64,000 bases of DNA from Mesorhizobium_G sp050247155 (GCA_050247155.1 JBFWUS010000004.1:52450-116449); one strand, 5' to 3'. Positions 27,216 through 36,411 are shown, counted from the stretch's first letter. A program made the numbers and translations. Notes: generated by a model from the letters alone, not told the origin.

Positions 27216-27878
27216 ATGATTTCGGTTCACGTCGTCAATGCAGTCAACAAGCATCTCTATCAGGAAGAGATGACGGAATATCTGAGGCGGCGCCATGATG
27301 TCTTCGTGCATCAAAAGCGTTGGCGGCCGCGCTCTGACAACGGGCTGGAACTGGATCAATACGACACGAGCAAAGCAACCTATCTGCTCGGGATCGAAAA
27401 TGGCCATGTGGTTACCGGGGCCAGGTTGCTGCCGACCAGCGAACCGCATCTTGTTTCGGAGATTTTTCCCCATTTTTGCGAGGCGACCGGCGTCATTCGG
27501 CGGCCCGATGTCGGCGAATGGACCCGGACCTATGTCTACGGCGACACCGCGGACCGCGGTCTGCGCGGAACCCTGACGCAACTATGCTGTGCGGTAATGG
27601 AATTCGCGCTCGAAGAGGGGCTGACGGCCGTTGGCGGCATCCAAGAGACCTATTTCATGCCGCACCACACGAGGTTGCGGTGGAAAGCGCGCCCCTGCGG
27701 GTTGGCCCGAGAGGTCAACGGAGAGTGGTACATCGTCGCCTATATCGACGTGACCGAGGCAGCTTTGCACAATGTCCGCAAGCTGCTCGGCATCATGCAC
27801 CCGCTGATCGTCAGACGAGGTCCGCAGATCCCGTTCGTCAAGGCCCCGGCCGCGCCGAAGGAGGTGGCCTATGCATGA
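27216..27878 (+). CDS. Acyl-homoserine-lactone synthase, LuxI family
   Basis: 220 residues. Invariant LuxI positions are present: RRRHDVFVHQKRW, LELDQYDTSKATY, VVTGARLLPTSEPHL and GEWTRTYV. The enzyme joins an acyl chain from acyl-ACP to S-adenosylmethionine to make an acyl-homoserine lactone signal. The signal type cannot be predicted from the sequence. It overlaps the next small gene by 8 bp and lies downstream of the luxR gene and palindrome. Confidence 0.93.
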   Translation: MISVHVVNAVNKHLYQEEMTEYLRRRHDVFVHQKRWRPRSDNGLELDQYDTSKATYLLGIENGHVVTGARLLPTSEPHLVSEIFPHFCEATGVIRRPDVGEWTRTYVYGDTADRGLRGTLTQLCCAVMEFALEEGLTAVGGIQETYFMPHHTRLRWKARPCGLAREVNGEWYIVAYIDVTEAALHNVRKLLGIMHPLIVRRGPQIPFVKAPAAPKEVAYA

Positions 27879-28095
27879 GCATGCCGGGGGTCACGGCGAA
27901 GGGGCGAAGATCCAATACATCGCCGACGTGCTCAAGGAATTGCGCCGGCTTTCCAACCCGTATGAGTTGTTGAGCTATTTGATCGAAATGGCCGAGATCG
28001 AAGCCGCGAAAACCGCCAAACATCGCACGACATCAGTGCTGGTCAATGCGACTTTAGGATCCGCTCAATCTCGACTCGAACCGAGCGAGCGATGA
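27871..28095 (+). CDS. Small protein translationally coupled to luxI
   Basis: 74 residues starting within the end of luxI. It begins His/Gly-rich (MHEHAGGHGEG), followed by a predicted amphipathic helix IQYIADVLKELRRL and LLSYLIEMAEIEAAK. I do not recognise the family. The coupling suggests a partner or modulator of the quorum-sensing pair. Its last 50 bp overlap a convergent small gene. Confidence 0.6.
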   Translation: MHEHAGGHGEGAKIQYIADVLKELRRLSNPYELLSYLIEMAEIEAAKTAKHRTTSVLVNATLGSAQSRLEPSER

Positions 28096-28234
28096 TCCTG
28101 TTCTTTGACACCTGTTCCATATTAAGTGCACGGTCCAGAGCGGCCGAACCGAAAACCTCGACCAGACGCTGCGCCACCGCTCTGATTTTCCAAAGGTGCT
28201 CCGGCCTGTCGTCGTCTTTCGGCTCGGTGCTCAT
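28043..28234 (-). CDS. Hypothetical small protein
   Basis: 63 residues from the ATG at 28234 (STEPKDDDRPEHLWKIRAVA then QRLVEVFGSAALDRAL). Helical and charged, no membrane segment. It converges on and overlaps the luxI-coupled gene by 53 bp, so only one of the two may be real; its amino acid composition looks protein-like. Confidence 0.4.
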   Translation of the reverse strand: MSTEPKDDDRPEHLWKIRAVAQRLVEVFGSAALDRALNMEQVSKNRIIARSVRVEIERILKSH

Positions 28235-28349
28235 TTGTGCGGGGCAGCTCGATGCAAAATTTTGCACAGCCTAATCGGCAACAGTTTCGAAGCAACTAAC
28301 AGTTGCATTTCAACTGAATACACCGGGCCTTTGCAAGCTGATTGCCGTA

Positions 28350-31300
28350 TCAACTCGCTTCCCGCATGGCTTCGGCGGCTTGCAGGTCGACCGACACCAG
28401 TTGGCTGACGCCCTGCTCGGCCATCGTCACACCGAACAGGCGGTTCATTCGCGCCATGGTGATCGGATTGTGAGTGATGATGACGAATTTAGTCTCTGTC
28501 GACTGCGCCATCTCATCCATCAAATTGCAGAAGCGCTCGACATTGTGGTCGTCGAGCGGGGCATCAACCTCGTCCAGCACGCAGATCGGCGCCGGGTTGG
28601 TCAGGAACACGGCGAAGATCAGCGCCATGGCGGTGAGTGCCTGCTCGCCGCCAGAGAGAAGCGTCATCGTCTGTGGCTTCTTGCCGGGCGGGCGCGCGAG
28701 GATTTCAAGACCGGCTTCGAGCGGGTCTTCCGACTCGATCAACTGCAGCTCGGCCGTGCCGCCGCCGAAGAGATGCGTGAAAAGCTTTTGGAAATGGCCG
28801 TTCACCACATCGAAGGCGGCCAGCAGCCGCTCCCGGCCCTCGCGGTTCAGGTTCTGGATCGCCTGGCGTAGCTTGCGGATCGCCTCGACGATGTCCTCGC
28901 GTTCGGAAACGATCGTCTCCAACCGCTCCGACAGCTCGCGCTGCTCCTCCTCGGCGCGCAGATTGACGGCGCCCAGCCGCTCGCGCTCGATCTTCCAGCG
29001 TTCAAGATTGCGCTCGACATCGGCGAGGTCGGGCATCGGGCCGTCATCGGTCAGGCCGGCGTGGCGGATAACCATGTGCGGCGGAATATTCAGCGTCTCC
29101 TGAATGCGCGCCTCGACCTCGATACGACGTTCGTCGGCGGCCGTCAGACGCTCCTCGGCGCGGACGCGGCCTTCACGTGATTCCGCCAGGAATTGGATGG
29201 CGTTGGTCGCCGCCTTGTCGAGCTCCGCTTGGCGGTTCTCTGCCTCCTGCAGACGGTCAGAGGCCTGCCGGCTCAGTTGCTCGGATTGCGAGAGCTGAGA
29301 CAAGAGCGTGCGGCGCTTCTGGTCGATATCATCAGGCGCATCCGCCAGCTTTTCGAGTTCGGTGCGCGCTTCGGCGAGGCGCTCCGCCAGCGCAGCAATC
29401 TGGCTGCCCGCATTTTCGGCGCGCTGCGCCCAGCTCATCCTTTCGCCATCGATGACGGTCAGGCGGCGCGCCCGTACTTCGGCCTCGCGCCGCAGCCCCT
29501 CATAGACGGCGCGGGCGTCGGCCAAGGCAGCCCTGTCACCCGAGACATCGACCGCTAAGCGGTCGAACCGCGCCTGCAAATCAGCCAGATCGGGGCTGGC
29601 GGCAAGCTGGGATTCCGCGGCGGCAAAAGCAGCCTGGGCCTCGGCGACGTTTTCCGCGAGACGTGTGCGGCCTTCGTCCAACGCTGCGCGGCGCTTGACG
29701 AGTTCGCCCGAGGCCTTCTCGGCGCGCTCCAACTCGTCGCGCGCTTTGCCCACGGCGTGCTGCGCGTCGCGCCACGCTTGACGGGCAGCCTTTTCAGCCT
29801 CGACGGTCTGCCGCACCGCGGTTTCTGCATCGCCGAGCACAGTCTCGGCGGAGCGCAAGGTGCGCGTGGCCAGGACCACCGTGGCGTCCAGCTCCTTCAA
29901 GCGGTTCTTCTGTGCGAGCCGCAGCGCCGCAGGCGTGGGCGCCTCCGCGCTGGCGGTGACGCCATCCCAGCGCCAGACAGCGCCTTCGCGACTGACCAAG
30001 CATTGGCCCGGCGCCAGAAGCTTTTGCAAGGCGGCTCCCTCGTCCGCTGCGACGACACCGATCTGCGCCAGACGTCGCGCCAATTGTTTCGGCGCGCGCA
30101 CGACTTCTGCCAGCGACGCCACGCCGGGCGGCAGGGCAGGATCGCTGTCGCGCGAGTCCATCTCGCGCCAATGGGCAGGCGCTGCGCGATCGAGCGGTAG
30201 ATCCAGATCCTCACCGAGCGCCGCGCCCAAGGCGGTCTCAAAGCCACGATCGACGCCGATCTGCTCAAGCACCGCGGGGAAAAGATCGCCCGACATCGCG
30301 TTCAGCATTTTTGCGAGTGTGCGGGCTTCGGTCTCGATGCGCGCCAGCTCAGATTTTGCTTCCTGCAAGGGCGAGCGTGCGGCAGCTTCGCGTGCACGCG
30401 CCTCGCCCACCGCCTTTTCCGCCGCAACCGCAGCAGTCTCGGCTTGGCCAAGCTTCTGCTGGGCCTCGTCGACCAGCACGCGCTTGGCGGCAGGATCGGG
30501 GAGTGCCGCGATCTGCGCGACGATGGCCGTTAGATCGCGCTCGACATCAGCGAGTTGCCTTGCGAGGCGATCGCGGCGTTCGGTCGCTTCCCGCAACGCC
30601 CGTTCGCTTTGGCTGCGCTGTGCAGACGCCTCGGCGCGCTCGGCCGTCAACGTGGCGAGTGCGGTTTCGCTGAGCGACAACGTCGCCGTCGCTTGCTCGA
30701 AGGCGGCCTTGGTCGAAATCTCGCGCTCGGCCGATCCCGCCTCCTCGGCGCGCAAGGTGGTTTCTTCCTTGGCGAGCCGCTCGACGATGTCGGCATTGTC
30801 GCGCAACATCCTGTTTTCGCGCTCGATATCGGCGTTGAGCTGACTGACCCGGCGCTCCAGCTCCGACTGCCGATTGCGCATGCGCTGTTCTTCGTCGTCG
30901 ATCTGCGCCTTGGCAATGTTCAGCCGCTGCAACGCGGCGCCTGCCGCGGCGGCGGCATCGCGCAGCTCCGGCAGACGATGCGTGCCGATGGCTTGCTCCT
31001 TGGCGGCGTTCATCTGCTGCTGGGCGCGGTCGCCCACGAGAGCAGTCGCCTGCGCCAGGGCGGAGCGGGCCTCAGCTTCCTGGGCCTTGGCCACTGTCCA
31101 GCGCAAATGAAGCAGGATCGCCTCGGCCTTGCGGATGTCGGCCGAGATATTCTTGTAGCGGCTGGCCTGGCGGGCCTGGCGGCGCAGGCTTTCGATCTGC
31201 GTCTGCAATTCGCCGACGACATCGTCCAGCCGTTCAAGGTTCTGCTCCGCAGCGCGCAGCCTGAGCTCGGCTTCATGCCGGCGCGTATGCAAGCCGGAAA

Positions 31301-31808
31301 CGCCAGCCGCCTCTTCCAGCAACTGCCGCCGGGCTTGGGGCTTTGCCTGGATCAGCTCGCCGATCCGGCCTTGCCCAACCATCGAAGGCGAACGCGCGCC
31401 GGTCGACTGGTCGGCAAAGAGAAGCTGGACGTCCTTGGCGCGGGCTTCCTTGCCATTGATGCGGTAGATCGATCCAGCCTCGCGCTCGATCCGGCGCGAC
31501 ACCTGCAACTCGTCGGCATCATTGAAGCTGTGCGGCGCGGTGCGATCGGCATTGTCGAGGAAAAGCGTGACCTCGGCCGTGTTGCGCGAAGGCCGCGTTG
31601 AGGACCCGGAGAAAATGACGTCGTCCATGCCGGACGCGCGCATGTTCTTGTAGGAACTCTCGCCCATCACCCAGCGAAGGGCCTCGACGAGGTTGGACTT
31701 GCCGCAGCCGTTCGGGCCGACGACGCCGGTCAGGCCACGCTCGATGACAAAGTCCGACGGTTCGACGAAGGATTTGAAGCCGAGCAGGCGGAGGCGGGAG
31801 AATTTCAT
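28350..31808 (-). CDS. smc: Chromosome segregation protein SMC
   Basis: 1152 residues, normal for SMC. N-terminal Walker A is GPNGCGKSN near residue 35; two long coiled coils flank a hinge near 500-620; the C-terminal ATPase half has the signature LLSGGEQALTAMAL and Walker B CVLDEVDAPLDD. SMC dimers with ScpA and ScpB condense and align the chromosome; scpAB are not in the window. Neighbours DsbA-like, DUF721 and mutY upstream are the usual order in rhizobia. Confidence 0.97.
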   Translation of the reverse strand: MKFSRLRLLGFKSFVEPSDFVIERGLTGVVGPNGCGKSNLVEALRWVMGESSYKNMRASGMDDVIFSGSSTRPSRNTAEVTLFLDNADRTAPHSFNDADELQVSRRIEREAGSIYRINGKEARAKDVQLLFADQSTGARSPSMVGQGRIGELIQAKPQARRQLLEEAAGVSGLHTRRHEAELRLRAAEQNLERLDDVVGELQTQIESLRRQARQASRYKNISADIRKAEAILLHLRWTVAKAQEAEARSALAQATALVGDRAQQQMNAAKEQAIGTHRLPELRDAAAAAGAALQRLNIAKAQIDDEEQRMRNRQSELERRVSQLNADIERENRMLRDNADIVERLAKEETTLRAEEAGSAEREISTKAAFEQATATLSLSETALATLTAERAEASAQRSQSERALREATERRDRLARQLADVERDLTAIVAQIAALPDPAAKRVLVDEAQQKLGQAETAAVAAEKAVGEARAREAAARSPLQEAKSELARIETEARTLAKMLNAMSGDLFPAVLEQIGVDRGFETALGAALGEDLDLPLDRAAPAHWREMDSRDSDPALPPGVASLAEVVRAPKQLARRLAQIGVVAADEGAALQKLLAPGQCLVSREGAVWRWDGVTASAEAPTPAALRLAQKNRLKELDATVVLATRTLRSAETVLGDAETAVRQTVEAEKAARQAWRDAQHAVGKARDELERAEKASGELVKRRAALDEGRTRLAENVAEAQAAFAAAESQLAASPDLADLQARFDRLAVDVSGDRAALADARAVYEGLRREAEVRARRLTVIDGERMSWAQRAENAGSQIAALAERLAEARTELEKLADAPDDIDQKRRTLLSQLSQSEQLSRQASDRLQEAENRQAELDKAATNAIQFLAESREGRVRAEERLTAADERRIEVEARIQETLNIPPHMVIRHAGLTDDGPMPDLADVERNLERWKIERERLGAVNLRAEEEQRELSERLETIVSEREDIVEAIRKLRQAIQNLNREGRERLLAAFDVVNGHFQKLFTHLFGGGTAELQLIESEDPLEAGLEILARPPGKKPQTMTLLSGGEQALTAMALIFAVFLTNPAPICVLDEVDAPLDDHNVERFCNLMDEMAQSTETKFVIITHNPITMARMNRLFGVTMAEQGVSQLVSVDLQAAEAMREAS

Positions 31809-31817
31809 GCAGGAACG

Positions 31818-31839
31818 AGGGCGCGCAACAGCGCGCCCT
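31818..31839 (-). terminator. Hairpin between the DsbA-like gene and smc
   Basis: A 9-bp GC-rich stem (GGGCGCGC / GCGCGCCC extended by one A-T pair) with a 4-nt loop lies 18 bp after the DsbA-like stop and 9 bp before the smc start. On the minus strand it is followed by TCGTTCC, so termination would be partial; it may instead affect smc translation. Confidence 0.4.
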
Positions 31840-31856
31840 TCCCTGCCGCGGTCGCG

Positions 31857-32657
31857 TCAGAGCTTCGGGTCGATGATCGCCGACATCTCGTCAATCGACA
31901 GTGCCCCTGCATATTTTTCGCCGTTGATGAAGAAGGTCGGCGTAGAATTCACGCCGAATATCCCTTCACCGCGCACACGCACCTCACGGATCTGGTCGAG
32001 CAGTTTCTGGTCGGTGAGACACGCCTCAAAGCTTTGCTGCGAGAAGCCGGCCAGTTTGGCAAGCTGAAGCAACGCATCCTTGCCATTGTCCACAGAAACC
32101 CAGTTCTGCTGCTGCTTGAACAGCACGTCGACCATCGGGAAATAATTGTCCTTCGAGCAACGGGCGAGCATGAAACCTGCCTCGGCGCGCGGATCGAACG
32201 GAAATTCGCGCATGATCAGCCGCACCTTGCCGGTGTCGATATATTTCGTTTTCAGCTCGGGCAGCGTCGTCGCGTGGAAATGCGCGCAGTGTGGGCAGGT
32301 CATCGAGGCATATTCGACGATGGTGATCGGCGCATCGGCCTTGCCAAGCGCCATGTCGGGCAAGGCGCCCGGCTGCATCAGCTGGGCGACGTCGACGGTT
32401 CCCTGGGCTTCCGGCGCCTTGGCGGCCGGTTTGGCTGGTTCCGCAGGCTTGGCGGGAGCGTCAGCAGCCTGTGGCGGCTGGGCGGGTGCTGCTTCAGCAG
32501 GTTTTGCCGGCTCGGCTGGCTTTGCGGGTTCGGTCGGTGCGGCAGGCGCTTCCGCCGCCTTCTGCTCGCCGGAATCACTGCATGCGGCCAGCAGCGCTGC
32601 CGCGGAAACGGCAGACAGACCGGCAATGACGGACCTGCGCGAAACAGAAGGAAACAT
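31857..32657 (-). CDS. DsbA-family thioredoxin-fold lipoprotein with Ala/Pro/Lys-rich linker
   Basis: 266 residues from the ATG at 32657, which has AGGTG upstream. The start MFPSVSRRSVIAGLSAVSAA leads to a lipobox (LLAAC), so the protein may be a lipoprotein with Tat-like arginines. Residues about 40-90 are a low-complexity tether of EPAKPAE-type repeats. The thioredoxin domain has the active site CPHC in EYASMTCPHCAHFH and the cis-proline loop STPTFFING. It would form or isomerise disulfides in the periplasm, held away from the membrane by the tether. Confidence 0.9.
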   Translation of the reverse strand: MFPSVSRRSVIAGLSAVSAAALLAACSDSGEQKAAEAPAAPTEPAKPAEPAKPAEAAPAQPPQAADAPAKPAEPAKPAAKAPEAQGTVDVAQLMQPGALPDMALGKADAPITIVEYASMTCPHCAHFHATTLPELKTKYIDTGKVRLIMREFPFDPRAEAGFMLARCSKDNYFPMVDVLFKQQQNWVSVDNGKDALLQLAKLAGFSQQSFEACLTDQKLLDQIREVRVRGEGIFGVNSTPTFFINGEKYAGALSIDEMSAIIDPKL

Positions 32658-32791
32658 GCGAATCACCTGAAAACCGTTGGATATTGCGACAGATAGTGAC
32701 CAGAAGGCGAGAGTTCGCGCGGAATTAAGGCAGGATCGCGCTTCTGCCAATCGCCCGCCTATCCACAGCGATCACGAATCCGCGAGAGGTA

Positions 32792-33298
32792 TCAGTTTCG
32801 TGGCGAGGATTTTGTCCCTAGAATCGTGGCCCCCAGCCTCTCCAGTGACTCACGCAGGCCGGCATCTTCCACCCCGTCTACCATTCTCGCCAGCTTGTCC
32901 TGCTCGCTGCCAGTCAGCTTTCGTGGCGGCACCTTTCGCGGCGCTTGATCGACATAGACGGGCTTCTGAACAATGCGCACGCGTCCGATCGCGCCAAAGC
33001 CGAGAAAAGCGTTCGCGCGAGCGATGATCTCGCTGGTTTCGTGCTGAACATGCAAGGCCGCGAGGCCCTCGCAGGCGATCACCAGCACGGCCGGTTCGAA
33101 CGGGCCGTCGTCGCCACGACGCGGCCACTGGATTTTTTCCGGACGCGACGTCTGGGCAAGGCGCGGGCCGACGATCTCCTCCCAGGACTGGACGAGCGCG
33201 ACCGACATGCCGGCGCGGCGGCGCAGCACCGGGTCCAATATCTGCGAAGCCAGATCACTGACCGCAACGGGATTGCCGCGCGGCGCATTCCCTGCCAT
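32792..33298 (-). CDS. DUF721 (DciA-like) protein
   Basis: 168 residues from the ATG at 33298. The N-terminal two-thirds fit DUF721: LRRRAGMSVALVQSWEEIVG and VLVIACEGLAALHVQHETS, a KH-like fold. DciA of this family helps load the replicative DnaB helicase, but many alphaproteobacterial members have not been tested. It diverges from mutY, with 46 bp between starts, and is followed by the DsbA-like and smc genes. Confidence 0.85.
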   Translation of the reverse strand: MAGNAPRGNPVAVSDLASQILDPVLRRRAGMSVALVQSWEEIVGPRLAQTSRPEKIQWPRRGDDGPFEPAVLVIACEGLAALHVQHETSEIIARANAFLGFGAIGRVRIVQKPVYVDQAPRKVPPRKLTGSEQDKLARMVDGVEDAGLRESLERLGATILGTKSSPRN

Positions 33299-33344
33299 GT
33301 CGAACTCCCATTTCGCCCAGCGCCGTCGCGAGGCTAACATTCCA

Positions 33345-34454
33345 ATGGCGCAGCCAGCCACTGCCCGCAAGACCGAAGAGTCGATCGCCGACCGCCTGCT
33401 TGACTGGTACGACCGGCACCATCGCGACCTGCCGTGGCGGACGTCGCCGATTGCGCTGGCCAGGGGCGTGAGACCCGATCCCTATCACGTCTGGCTGTCG
33501 GAAATCATGCTGCAGCAGACAACGGTGGAGGCCGTAAAGCCCTATTTCCGCAAATTTCTGGAGAATTGGCCGACGGTTGGCGACTTGGCAGGAGCGAGCC
33601 AGGACGATGTCATGAAAGCGTGGGCGGGGCTCGGCTATTATTCGCGCGCCCGAAACCTGAAGAAATGCGCGGATGCCATCGCGATGCTGCCGGGTCACAG
33701 CTTCCCAGATACCGAGGACGGGCTGCGCGCCCTGCCAGGCATCGGCGCCTACACGGCTGCGGCCATCGCGGCGATTGCCTTCAATAGACAATCAGCGGTG
33801 ATGGACGGCAATGTTGAACGGGTGATGACTCGGCTCTATGCCATCGCGACACCCATGCCCGAAGCGAAAGCGGAGGTGCGGGCCGCCCTGGCGCCGCTCG
33901 TGCCGGCTGACAGGCCCGGCGACTTCGCGCAGGCGATGATGGACCTCGGCGCGACGATCTGCACACCGAAACGGCCGAAATGCATGCTTTGCCCGTTGCA
34001 GGACGATTGTCAGGCGGTGCGGAACGGCGATCCGGAATCCTATCCTGTCAAGGCGGCAAAAGCGGACAAGCCGCTGCGACGCGGCGCGGCGTTTGTGGCA
34101 GTTCGCCGCGAGGACGGCGCGGTGTTGCTCGCCAAGCGGCCGGACCGGGGATTGCTCGGCGGCATGTCGGGTCCACCGACCACCAATTGGACTTCGCGGC
34201 AAGACGGCGCCACCGGGCCGGACGCAGCACCTTTCGCAACGGATTGGCGCGCGGCGGGCACGGTGGCCCACGTCTTCACCCATTTCGAGCTTCGGCTTGA
34301 CGTCTTTCACGCGGAAGTCGACCACACCATGCCGCCTCACGGAATGTTCTGGTCGATGCCACAAGATTTACCCGGCGAGGCTTTGCCGACAGTGATGAAA
34401 AAAGCTATCGAGGCCGCCCTGCCCGGCGCGACGAAGCGCCGTCGCCCTCACTGA
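33345..34454 (+). CDS. mutY: A/G-specific adenine DNA glycosylase MutY
   Basis: 369 residues from the ATG at 33345. Seen: the recognition segment SEIMLQQTTVEAV, the helix-hairpin-helix LPGIGAYTAAAIAAIAF, the catalytic-aspartate region VMDGNVERVMTR and the [4Fe-4S] cysteines in CTPKRPKCMLCPLQDDC. The C-terminal NUDIX-like domain that senses 8-oxoguanine follows (GAAFVAVRREDGAVLLAKRP). It removes adenine mispaired with 8-oxoguanine. In-frame codons upstream overlap the divergent DUF721 gene and were not used. Confidence 0.96.
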   Translation: MAQPATARKTEESIADRLLDWYDRHHRDLPWRTSPIALARGVRPDPYHVWLSEIMLQQTTVEAVKPYFRKFLENWPTVGDLAGASQDDVMKAWAGLGYYSRARNLKKCADAIAMLPGHSFPDTEDGLRALPGIGAYTAAAIAAIAFNRQSAVMDGNVERVMTRLYAIATPMPEAKAEVRAALAPLVPADRPGDFAQAMMDLGATICTPKRPKCMLCPLQDDCQAVRNGDPESYPVKAAKADKPLRRGAAFVAVRREDGAVLLAKRPDRGLLGGMSGPPTTNWTSRQDGATGPDAAPFATDWRAAGTVAHVFTHFELRLDVFHAEVDHTMPPHGMFWSMPQDLPGEALPTVMKKAIEAALPGATKRRRPH

Positions 34455-34470
34455 CCACCGAGATATTTTC

Positions 34471-35085
34471 ATGCCGGACATACGCCACATTGTCTTCGAT
34501 ATCGGCAGCGTGCTGATCCACTACGATCCCAACCTGCCGTATCGCCGGCTGATACCCGACGATGCCGAACGGCAATGGTTTTTCGCCAATGTCTGCACGC
34601 ATGACTGGAACGTCGAGCAGGATGCCGGGCGGACCTGGGCAGACGCCGAGGCTGAAGCGATCGCGCGGCATCCGGATCATGCAGAAAACATCCGGGGTTT
34701 CCGCCGCTACTGGCACGAGATGGTGCCGCATGCCTATGACGACACGGTCGAAATCATGGACGGCCTGATCGACGCCGGCCATGACGTGACCATGCTGACC
34801 AATTTTTCGGACGACACGTTTCGGCAGGCGCAGGAAGAGATGTTCCCATTTCTCAACCGGCCGCGCGGCGTGACGGTGTCCGGGCGGGTGAAGCTAATCA
34901 AGCCGGACGTCCGAATCTACGACCTGCACACGCAGGCCTTTGGCCTGACGCCAGAGGCGACGCTGTTCATCGACGATAACCAGAAGAATGTGGACGCCGC
35001 GAAAGATTATGGCTGGGAGGCAGTGCTGTTTAGCGGGGCGAAGAAGCTGAAAGAGGATCTGGCCGAGTTTGGCGTCGGCGGCTAG
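34471..35085 (+). CDS. HAD-family hydrolase (subclass IA, YihX-like)
   Basis: 204 residues. Motif I is IVFDIGSVLI, with the nucleophilic Asp but Gly instead of the second Asp, as in YihX-type phosphatases and some dehalogenases; motif II is MLTNFSD; motif III lysine is in LIKPDVRIYD; motif IV is FIDDNQKN. It probably dephosphorylates a small sugar phosphate; the true substrate is not evident. It lies 16 bp after mutY, probably cotranscribed. Confidence 0.87.
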   Translation: MPDIRHIVFDIGSVLIHYDPNLPYRRLIPDDAERQWFFANVCTHDWNVEQDAGRTWADAEAEAIARHPDHAENIRGFRRYWHEMVPHAYDDTVEIMDGLIDAGHDVTMLTNFSDDTFRQAQEEMFPFLNRPRGVTVSGRVKLIKPDVRIYDLHTQAFGLTPEATLFIDDNQKNVDAAKDYGWEAVLFSGAKKLKEDLAEFGVGG

Positions 35086-35092
35086 GCGCGTC

Positions 35093-35247
35093 TACCCTCC
35101 CCTTGTGGGGAGGGTCGGCGAGCGACCTTTGCATCGCAAAGGTCGTGAGACGGGGTGGGGGTAGTTGGTCGAAATGCCAGACCGACTACCCCCACCCCGA
35201 CCCATCGCAAGCTCAGGATCGACCCACCCCGCAAGGGGGAGGGTAAT
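35093..35247. repeat. Palindromic intergenic repeat element
   Basis: Fills the space between the convergent HAD and ccrM genes. Nested stems: ACCCTCCCC/GGGGAGGGT (35094-35115), GACCTTTGC/GCAAAGGTC (35124-35144) and a 20-bp pair with one mismatch (35151-35170 with 35180-35199); the two outer ends are also imperfect inverted copies of each other. It resembles the GC-rich dispersed palindromes of rhizobial genomes and may terminate both genes. Confidence 0.7.
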
Positions 35248-35251
35248 GGCG

Positions 35252-36385
35252 TCAGCCTCCCGCCCCTTCCATGCCGACCCGTGCAATCCGGCGCAATTCG
35301 TCGATCGAGGTCAGGCCGCCGGCGCGTTCGTAGTGCCAGAACGTCCAGCCGTTGCAGGCGTCAAGACCCTGCAACTCCGCGCCGACCTTGTGGATCGATC
35401 CGAGGCGCTCGCCGGCGGCGATCGTGCCATCCGCGCGCACTTTCGCCACGTAGCGGCGCTTGGAATCGTAGAGGAATGCGCCGGGCTGGATCAGGCCGGT
35501 GTCGATCAGGCTGCCAAAGGCGACACGGGGTTCGGCGCGCTTGCTCAACATAACGGCCAGGTTTTCCTCATCGAGCGGGCGCACGGCGGCGATGCGGTCA
35601 TAAGCCGCCTCGATATATTTGTCCTCGCGGTCGATGCCGACGAAATGACGGCCGAGACGTTTGGCCACCGCGCCTGTCGTGCCCGAGCCGAAGAACGGGT
35701 CGAGGATCACGTCGCCGGGCTTGGTCGAGGCCATCATGACGCGCGCCAACAGTGCTTCCGGCTTTTGCGTCGGATGCAGCTTGTCGCCGTTGTCGTCCTT
35801 CAAGCGTTCCTGGCCAGTGCAGATCGGGAACAGCCAGTCCGAGCGCATCTGCACATCGTCGTTTGCGGCCTTCAGCGCTTCGTAGTTGAAGGTGTAGCTC
35901 TTGGCCTTCTGGTCGCGCGAGGCCCAGATCATGGTCTCGTGAGCGTTCTGGAAGCGGCGGCCGCGAAAATTCGGCATCGGGTTGGTCTTGCGCCAGACCA
36001 CATCGTTCAGAATCCAGAAGCCCAGGTCCTGCATCTTTGCGCCAACGCGAAAGATGTTGTGATAGGAGCCGATCACCCAGATGGTCCCATTCGGCTTCAG
36101 CACGCGCCGGGCCGCCAGCAGCCAGGCGCGCGTGAAGGCGTCATAGGCTTCAAAACTCTCGAACTGGTCCCAATGATCGTCGACCGCGTCGACCTTGGAC
36201 TGGTCCGGCCGGTGCAACTCGCCCTCAAGCTGGAGATTATAAGGCGGGTCGGCGAAAATGACGTCGATGGATTTTTCCGGCAGCCGCTCCAGCATGGCGA
36301 CGCAATCGCCCTTCAGGATCGTGTCCAGCCATTCCGGCTGCTGGTTCGGCAAGAGGGTTTCGTCGAAGGCACGCACGACAGACAT
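35252..36385 (-). CDS. ccrM: Cell-cycle-regulated adenine-N6 DNA methyltransferase CcrM (GAnTC)
   Basis: 377 residues from the ATG at 36385. Beta-class N6-adenine methyltransferase: catalytic IFADPPYNLQLEGELHR near the N-terminus, AdoMet-binding DPFFGSGTTGAVAKRLGR later, and the C-terminal RAMA-type domain (GSLIDTGLIQPGAFLYDSKR, ending CNGWTFWHYERAG). CcrM methylates GAnTC once per cycle and sets replication-coupled gene expression in alphaproteobacteria. A CtrA-like box lies 27 bp upstream, consistent with late-S-phase control. Confidence 0.95.
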   Translation of the reverse strand: MSVVRAFDETLLPNQQPEWLDTILKGDCVAMLERLPEKSIDVIFADPPYNLQLEGELHRPDQSKVDAVDDHWDQFESFEAYDAFTRAWLLAARRVLKPNGTIWVIGSYHNIFRVGAKMQDLGFWILNDVVWRKTNPMPNFRGRRFQNAHETMIWASRDQKAKSYTFNYEALKAANDDVQMRSDWLFPICTGQERLKDDNGDKLHPTQKPEALLARVMMASTKPGDVILDPFFGSGTTGAVAKRLGRHFVGIDREDKYIEAAYDRIAAVRPLDEENLAVMLSKRAEPRVAFGSLIDTGLIQPGAFLYDSKRRYVAKVRADGTIAAGERLGSIHKVGAELQGLDACNGWTFWHYERAGGLTSIDELRRIARVGMEGAGG

Positions 36386-36411
36386 TAAGAACACCCGGAT
36401 ACGCAACGCGG

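Noticed and set aside
29860..31601. Long plus-strand frames opposite smc
   Set aside because: Low-complexity Ala/Arg/Ser translations of the antisense of a coiled-coil gene; no support.
35165..36388. 407-codon plus-strand frame opposite ccrM
   Set aside because: Antisense shadow; ccrM has all methyltransferase motifs.
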